A stretch of DNA of 19,484 bases from DATLFI01 sp035524895. Lineage in GTDB: Bacteria > Acidobacteriota > Thermoanaerobaculia > Multivoradales > Multivoraceae. Below the pieces are notes generated by a model. It was not told the origin of the DNA, did no database searches, and was given only the letters and a program-made list of their open reading frames with translations. The stretch's first letter is position 1. Each line of letters starts with the position of its first letter. This document shows positions 16,373-19,484 of the stretch, piece after piece. Location: the NCBI GenBank assembly GCA_035524895.1, contig DATLFI010000275.1, positions 1 through 19,484 on the forward strand, given 5' to 3'. A program made the position numbers and the translations under genes.

Positions 16373-18325
16373 TTACAGGGACGGGCTCTCAGGGTCGGGC
16401 GCCGGAGCGCCGCCGATCGGGCTCTCGATCGAGCTTCCGGCGGACGGGCTGTAGCGCGCGTTGCGCAGGCCCTGGTCGAGGAAGGTCCGGCACCAGAGCT
16501 CGAAGGAGATCAACGTCCAGAGCTCGAGATCGAGCGGGCGGCCGGCGCGATGCAGCCGCAGCAGGGTCTCGATGTAGGCGGGGTCGAAGTAACCGCGCCG
16601 GCGGCTGGTGTCGGAAAGCAGCAGCTCGCGCACCAGGGCGCCGAGCTGGCCGCGAAACCACTGGCCGAGCGGAACCGCGAAGCCGCGCTTGGGGCGGTGC
16701 AGGATGGTCTCGGGAAGGATCCCCTCGAGGGCGCGCTTGAAGATGTACTTGGTGGTGGCGCCGCGCAGCAGGAGCTCCGGCGGCACCTTGGCCGCGAGCT
16801 CCACCAGGACGTGATCGAGCAGGGGCACCCGCGCCTCGATCGAGTGCGCCATGCTCATGCGGTCGACCTTGGTGAGGATGTCGAGCGGCAGGTAGTTCTC
16901 GAGATCGAGGCGCTGCAGCGTCGACAACCAATGACGGTCGGAGTCGTCCGCGCCCATCGGGGAGGTGGACGCTCCAGCAGCGCCGCGCACGGTCTCGAAC
17001 ACGTCGCCGCGGTAGAGGCGGCGCCGCTGGTCGAGCTTGAACAGCGTGCCGGCGTCCTCGTAGCGCTCGGTTCCCACCAGCGCCAGATGACGCAGGTACT
17101 CGCGGCCGCGAGCACCCTCCGGCATCGCCGCGCCGACCGTGCCGGCCAGCGACCGCAGCGGCTTCGGACGGAATCGGTTCCAGCGCTGGTGGCGCTCGAC
17201 CAGGTAGCGGTCGTAGCCGGCGAAGAGCTCGTCTCCGCCGTCGCCGGAGAGCACCACCGTCACTTCGCCCGCCGCCAGCTTCGACACCATGTAGGTCGGG
17301 ATCGCCGAGGCGTCTCCGAACGGCTCGTCGAGAAACCACGCCAGGTCGTCGAGCACGCCGAGGACGTCGGGCTCGAGCACCTGCTCGCGATGATGCGTGG
17401 CGAACGAGCTGGCCACCAGGCGAGCGAACTCGAGCTCGTCGAACTCGCGCTCGCGGAACCCGATCGAGAAGGTCCGCACCTCGCCCCCGCCGGAGCGCGC
17501 CATCGACGCCACCACCGCGCTCGAGTCGACGCCGCCGGAGAGGAACGCTCCGAGCGGCACGTCGCTCACCAGGTGCAGGCGCACCGACTCGTCCAGCGCG
17601 CCGCGCAGCGCCTCGATCCACTGCGCCTCGGTGGGGCCGTAATCGGGTTCGAAGCGGGCCTGCCACCAGCGGCGGATGGCGACGCCCTGGTCGGCGGACG
17701 CCAGCAGGAGATGGCCGGGCTCGAGCTTGCGCACGCCCGCGACGATGCTCTGCGCCGGCGGCGTCGTGAGGTGCCGGAAGAGGTGGTCGACCGCGCTCCA
17801 GTCGAGCTCCGGCGACTCCCCCATCGCCGGCAGAATCGCCTTCACCTCGGAGCCGAAATACAGGCTGCCGCCCCGCTCGGCGTAGAACAGCGGTTTGATG
17901 CCGATGCGGTCGCGCGCCAACAGCAGGGAGCGCGAACGCTCGTCCCACAGCGCCAGCGCGAACATGCCGCGCAGGCGGTCGAGGCAGCGCGCACCGTGCT
18001 CCTCGTAGAGGTGCACGATGACCTCGATGTCGCTGCCGCACGAGAAGACGTGGCCCTTGCCCTCGAGCTCACGGCGCAGCTCGCGGAAGTTGTAGATCTC
18101 GCCGTTGGCCACCACGCGAACCGTGCCGTCCTCGTTGGCGATCGGCTGGCGGCCGGTGGCGAGATCGATGATCGACAGCCGGCGCATGCCTAAGCCGATG
18201 CCCGGCGCGCTCCACAACCCCTCGTCGTCGGGCCCGCGGTGCACCAGCGCATCGGTCATGGGGCGCAGCTCCTCGATCGCCACCGGCGCCCCGTCGAAGC
18301 GCAGGATCCCGGCAATGCCGCACAT
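16373..18325 (-). CDS. asnB: Asparagine synthase (glutamine-hydrolysing)-type amidotransferase 2
   Basis: 650 residues. The start is fixed by MCGIAGI with Cys2 as glutaminase nucleophile, and by a strong GGAGGT Shine-Dalgarno. The glutaminase domain (1 to about 200) has MRR at 47-49, ANGEIYN at 73-79 and Asp99. The synthetase domain has PP-loop SGGVDS at 263-268 and SGDGGDELFAGY at 360-371. All catalytic landmarks are present, so the enzyme should be active. The last 20 residues are Ser/Pro-rich and not conserved. It starts two bases after the stop of the O-antigen ligase gene, so the two are co-transcribed and probably translationally coupled. The close link to a polymer ligase and the second copy at 5032-6981 point to amidation of the polysaccharide or its precursor rather than plain asparagine supply. 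That role is inferred. Confidence 0.94.
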   Translation of the reverse strand: MCGIAGILRFDGAPVAIEELRPMTDALVHRGPDDEGLWSAPGIGLGMRRLSIIDLATGRQPIANEDGTVRVVANGEIYNFRELRRELEGKGHVFSCGSDIEVIVHLYEEHGARCLDRLRGMFALALWDERSRSLLLARDRIGIKPLFYAERGGSLYFGSEVKAILPAMGESPELDWSAVDHLFRHLTTPPAQSIVAGVRKLEPGHLLLASADQGVAIRRWWQARFEPDYGPTEAQWIEALRGALDESVRLHLVSDVPLGAFLSGGVDSSAVVASMARSGGGEVRTFSIGFREREFDELEFARLVASSFATHHREQVLEPDVLGVLDDLAWFLDEPFGDASAIPTYMVSKLAAGEVTVVLSGDGGDELFAGYDRYLVERHQRWNRFRPKPLRSLAGTVGAAMPEGARGREYLRHLALVGTERYEDAGTLFKLDQRRRLYRGDVFETVRGAAGASTSPMGADDSDRHWLSTLQRLDLENYLPLDILTKVDRMSMAHSIEARVPLLDHVLVELAAKVPPELLLRGATTKYIFKRALEGILPETILHRPKRGFAVPLGQWFRGQLGALVRELLLSDTSRRRGYFDPAYIETLLRLHRAGRPLDLELWTLISFELWCRTFLDQGLRNARYSPSAGSSIESPIGGAPAPDPESPSL

Positions 18326-18327
18326 GA

Positions 18328-19484
18328 CTACCTCCGTACCCTCGCCGCCCAAAAACGAGCGTGCGCCGGCCGCCGCGATCCACCGGTGGAGGAGGCGGCG
18401 GCCTCGGCGGGCAGCAGACGAGCCGCCGACGCCAGCCCCAGGATGAGATAAGGGAACCAGCTCAACAGGTATCCGCCGGTGAGCCCGCACGCCAGGAAGC
18501 CGTAGAGGGCGATCTCCTGCGCCGACACCAGCCGGTGGAGGTCCGGGCGTCGCGCCCGCTTCCAGGCGCGCGAGGCGCGATGCGCGCCGGCGAGGGCGGT
18601 TCCGAGCATGAGCAGGAACACCCCTCCACCGAGCACGCCGGTCTCGGTGAAGACCTGGACCGCCGTGTTGTGCACGCCGAGCCACGAGTTCCAGGAGGTC
18701 ATTTCCGGCGGCGCGTAGAGCGGCCAGCCCAGCACCGAACAGCCCAGCCCGACACCGAGGAGCGGATAGTCGGCGAGCATCGCCGCTCCGGTCTTGATGG
18801 TGGCGAAGCGGAGATCGATGGTGGCCTGGTCGAGGAGTTGGCCCTCCGTGTCGCTGCGGGTCCAGTACGAGGTGACGAAGATCAGACAGGCGCCCAGCAC
18901 GCAGGCGCCGATGATGCGGGCCGACGCACTGCCCCAGCGCACCAGGCAGAGCACCAACACCACTCCCAGCGCGAGCAGACTGCCGCGCGAGAAGGTGATC
19001 AGGAGAGTGGCGGTATAGACCAGGGCAGCCAGGAGCCACAGCGGCTTGGCGAGGGCCCGAGCGTCGGACAGCAGGGCCAAAGCCAGCGGCATCAGCAACA
19101 CCAGCGAGTAGGCGAGGTCGTTCGAGTTCGCGAAGATGCCGAGCCAGCCCGCCCGCGCGCCCTGCGCGAAGCCGCCGGCGGGATAAGCCTCTAGAGCTCC
19201 GATCGCGGGGAAGAGGCCGGCGAGGACCGTGACCCCCATGGCGATGCGCAGCTTCCTCCAGGTGTCCACCGTGTTCAGCACCAGCAGGTAGACCGCCACC
19301 ATCTTGAGCAGACCGAGCCCCTGCTCGGCCGCGTAGCGCGGCCACAGCGCGCCGAACGCCGAGAAGCCCGCGATCGCGACGAACGCAAGCAGTAGGTGGG
19401 TCTCCGGCCGCGCCAGCCGGACCGGCCGGTGCGCCAGCCACTTCTCGAGGAAGAGGACGCCGAGCGCGGCGATGGCGACGGTCT
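18328..19484 (-). CDS. O-antigen ligase / Wzy_C-family membrane protein (5' end outside window)
   Basis: The frame stays open to the right edge of the window, so the N-terminus is missing; 384 residues are visible. They contain a series of hydrophobic spans (VAVYLLVLNTV, MGVTVLAGLFPAIGA, YSLVLLMPLALALL, LWLLAALVYTATLLITF, ALGVVLVLCLV, IIGACVLGACLIFV, then later spans). A large periplasmic loop follows, with WNSWLGVHNTAVQVFTETG, the typical Wzy_C/WaaL loop (conserved His of HN and Glu in xExG). SRG after the fifth span (LITFSRGSLLAL) is the usual arginine motif. The family joins or polymerises undecaprenyl-linked glycans at the periplasmic face of the inner membrane. In exosortase A loci the equivalent is the putative O-glycosylation ligase. 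Stop TAG at 18328-18330, two bases before amidotransferase 2. Ligase versus polymerase cannot be decided from the sequence. Confidence 0.88.
   Translation of the reverse strand, partial: TVAIAALGVLFLEKWLAHRPVRLARPETHLLLAFVAIAGFSAFGALWPRYAAEQGLGLLKMVAVYLLVLNTVDTWRKLRIAMGVTVLAGLFPAIGALEAYPAGGFAQGARAGWLGIFANSNDLAYSLVLLMPLALALLSDARALAKPLWLLAALVYTATLLITFSRGSLLALGVVLVLCLVRWGSASARIIGACVLGACLIFVTSYWTRSDTEGQLLDQATIDLRFATIKTGAAMLADYPLLGVGLGCSVLGWPLYAPPEMTSWNSWLGVHNTAVQVFTETGVLGGGVFLLMLGTALAGAHRASRAWKRARRPDLHRLVSAQEIALYGFLACGLTGGYLLSWFPYLILGLASAARLLPAEAAASSTGGSRRPAHARFWAARVRR
18330..18335 (-). promoter_or_regulatory. Strong ribosome binding site of amidotransferase 2
   Basis: GGAGGT on the minus strand, four bases before the ATG at 18325 and overlapping the TAG stop of the O-antigen ligase gene by one base. 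Ribosomes finishing the ligase would sit on this site, so coupled translation is likely. Confidence 0.6.

Noticed and set aside
16373..19441. An O-antigen ligase-amidotransferase fusion of 1022 residues
   Set aside because: The N-terminal part is an out-of-frame reading of the membrane protein; the true ligase frame stops at 18328 and the amidotransferase has its own strong ribosome binding site and catalytic Cys2 start.

Overview
The window is very GC-rich and tightly packed: genes are short-spaced or overlap, and GTG starts are common. It is a bacterial chromosome segment. The left-edge fragment resembles the membrane tail of Ser/Thr protein kinases that I know best from Acidobacteriota, so that phylum is my tentative guess. 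No rRNA or marker gene here settles it. Apart from that fragment on the + strand (1-579), every gene lies on the minus strand and reads right to left. I see no tRNA, rRNA, CRISPR array, insertion sequence or phage gene.

The locus builds and modifies a surface or exported polysaccharide. In reading order it holds: an O-antigen ligase/Wzy_C-type membrane protein cut by the window edge; asparagine-synthase-type amidotransferase 2; a four-gene module of luciferase-like flavin monooxygenase, stand-alone adenylation enzyme, acyl carrier protein and GNAT/FemAB-like acyltransferase; a GT4 glycosyltransferase; a giant glycosyltransferase-heparinase II/III fusion; amidotransferase 1; another glycosyltransferase; a PHP-domain metallophosphoesterase; a secreted DUF4091 (GH123-like) protein; and a Crp/Fnr regulator. 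Many junctions are 4-base ATGA/GTGA overlaps, which implies translational coupling.

The most interesting regulatory signal lies in the only two sizeable gaps of the minus-strand locus. Each contains a near-perfect sigma-54 (RpoN) -24/-12 element: 16237-16222 ahead of the monooxygenase module and 11872-11857 ahead of the glycosyltransferase-to-Crp operon. In both, the -12 C lies exactly 44 bases upstream of the first base of the start codon. A 15-bp perfect palindrome (16279-16293) lies about 75 bp upstream of the inferred start of the first promoter, where an enhancer-binding protein would be expected. The locus therefore reads as two sigma-54 operons: an amino-acid/acyl activation and transfer cassette, and a glycan assembly/trimming operon.

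The mix of gene families (amidotransferases, AMP ligase with carrier protein, FemAB/GNAT, heparinase, O-antigen ligase, sigma-54 control) resembles exosortase A (XrtA/PEP-CTERM) exopolysaccharide loci. No exosortase or PEP-CTERM protein is visible here, so this is a hypothesis for the flanking DNA. Replacement of the usual partners by a flavin monooxygenase, and the glycosyltransferase-heparinase fusion, are the unusual parts.
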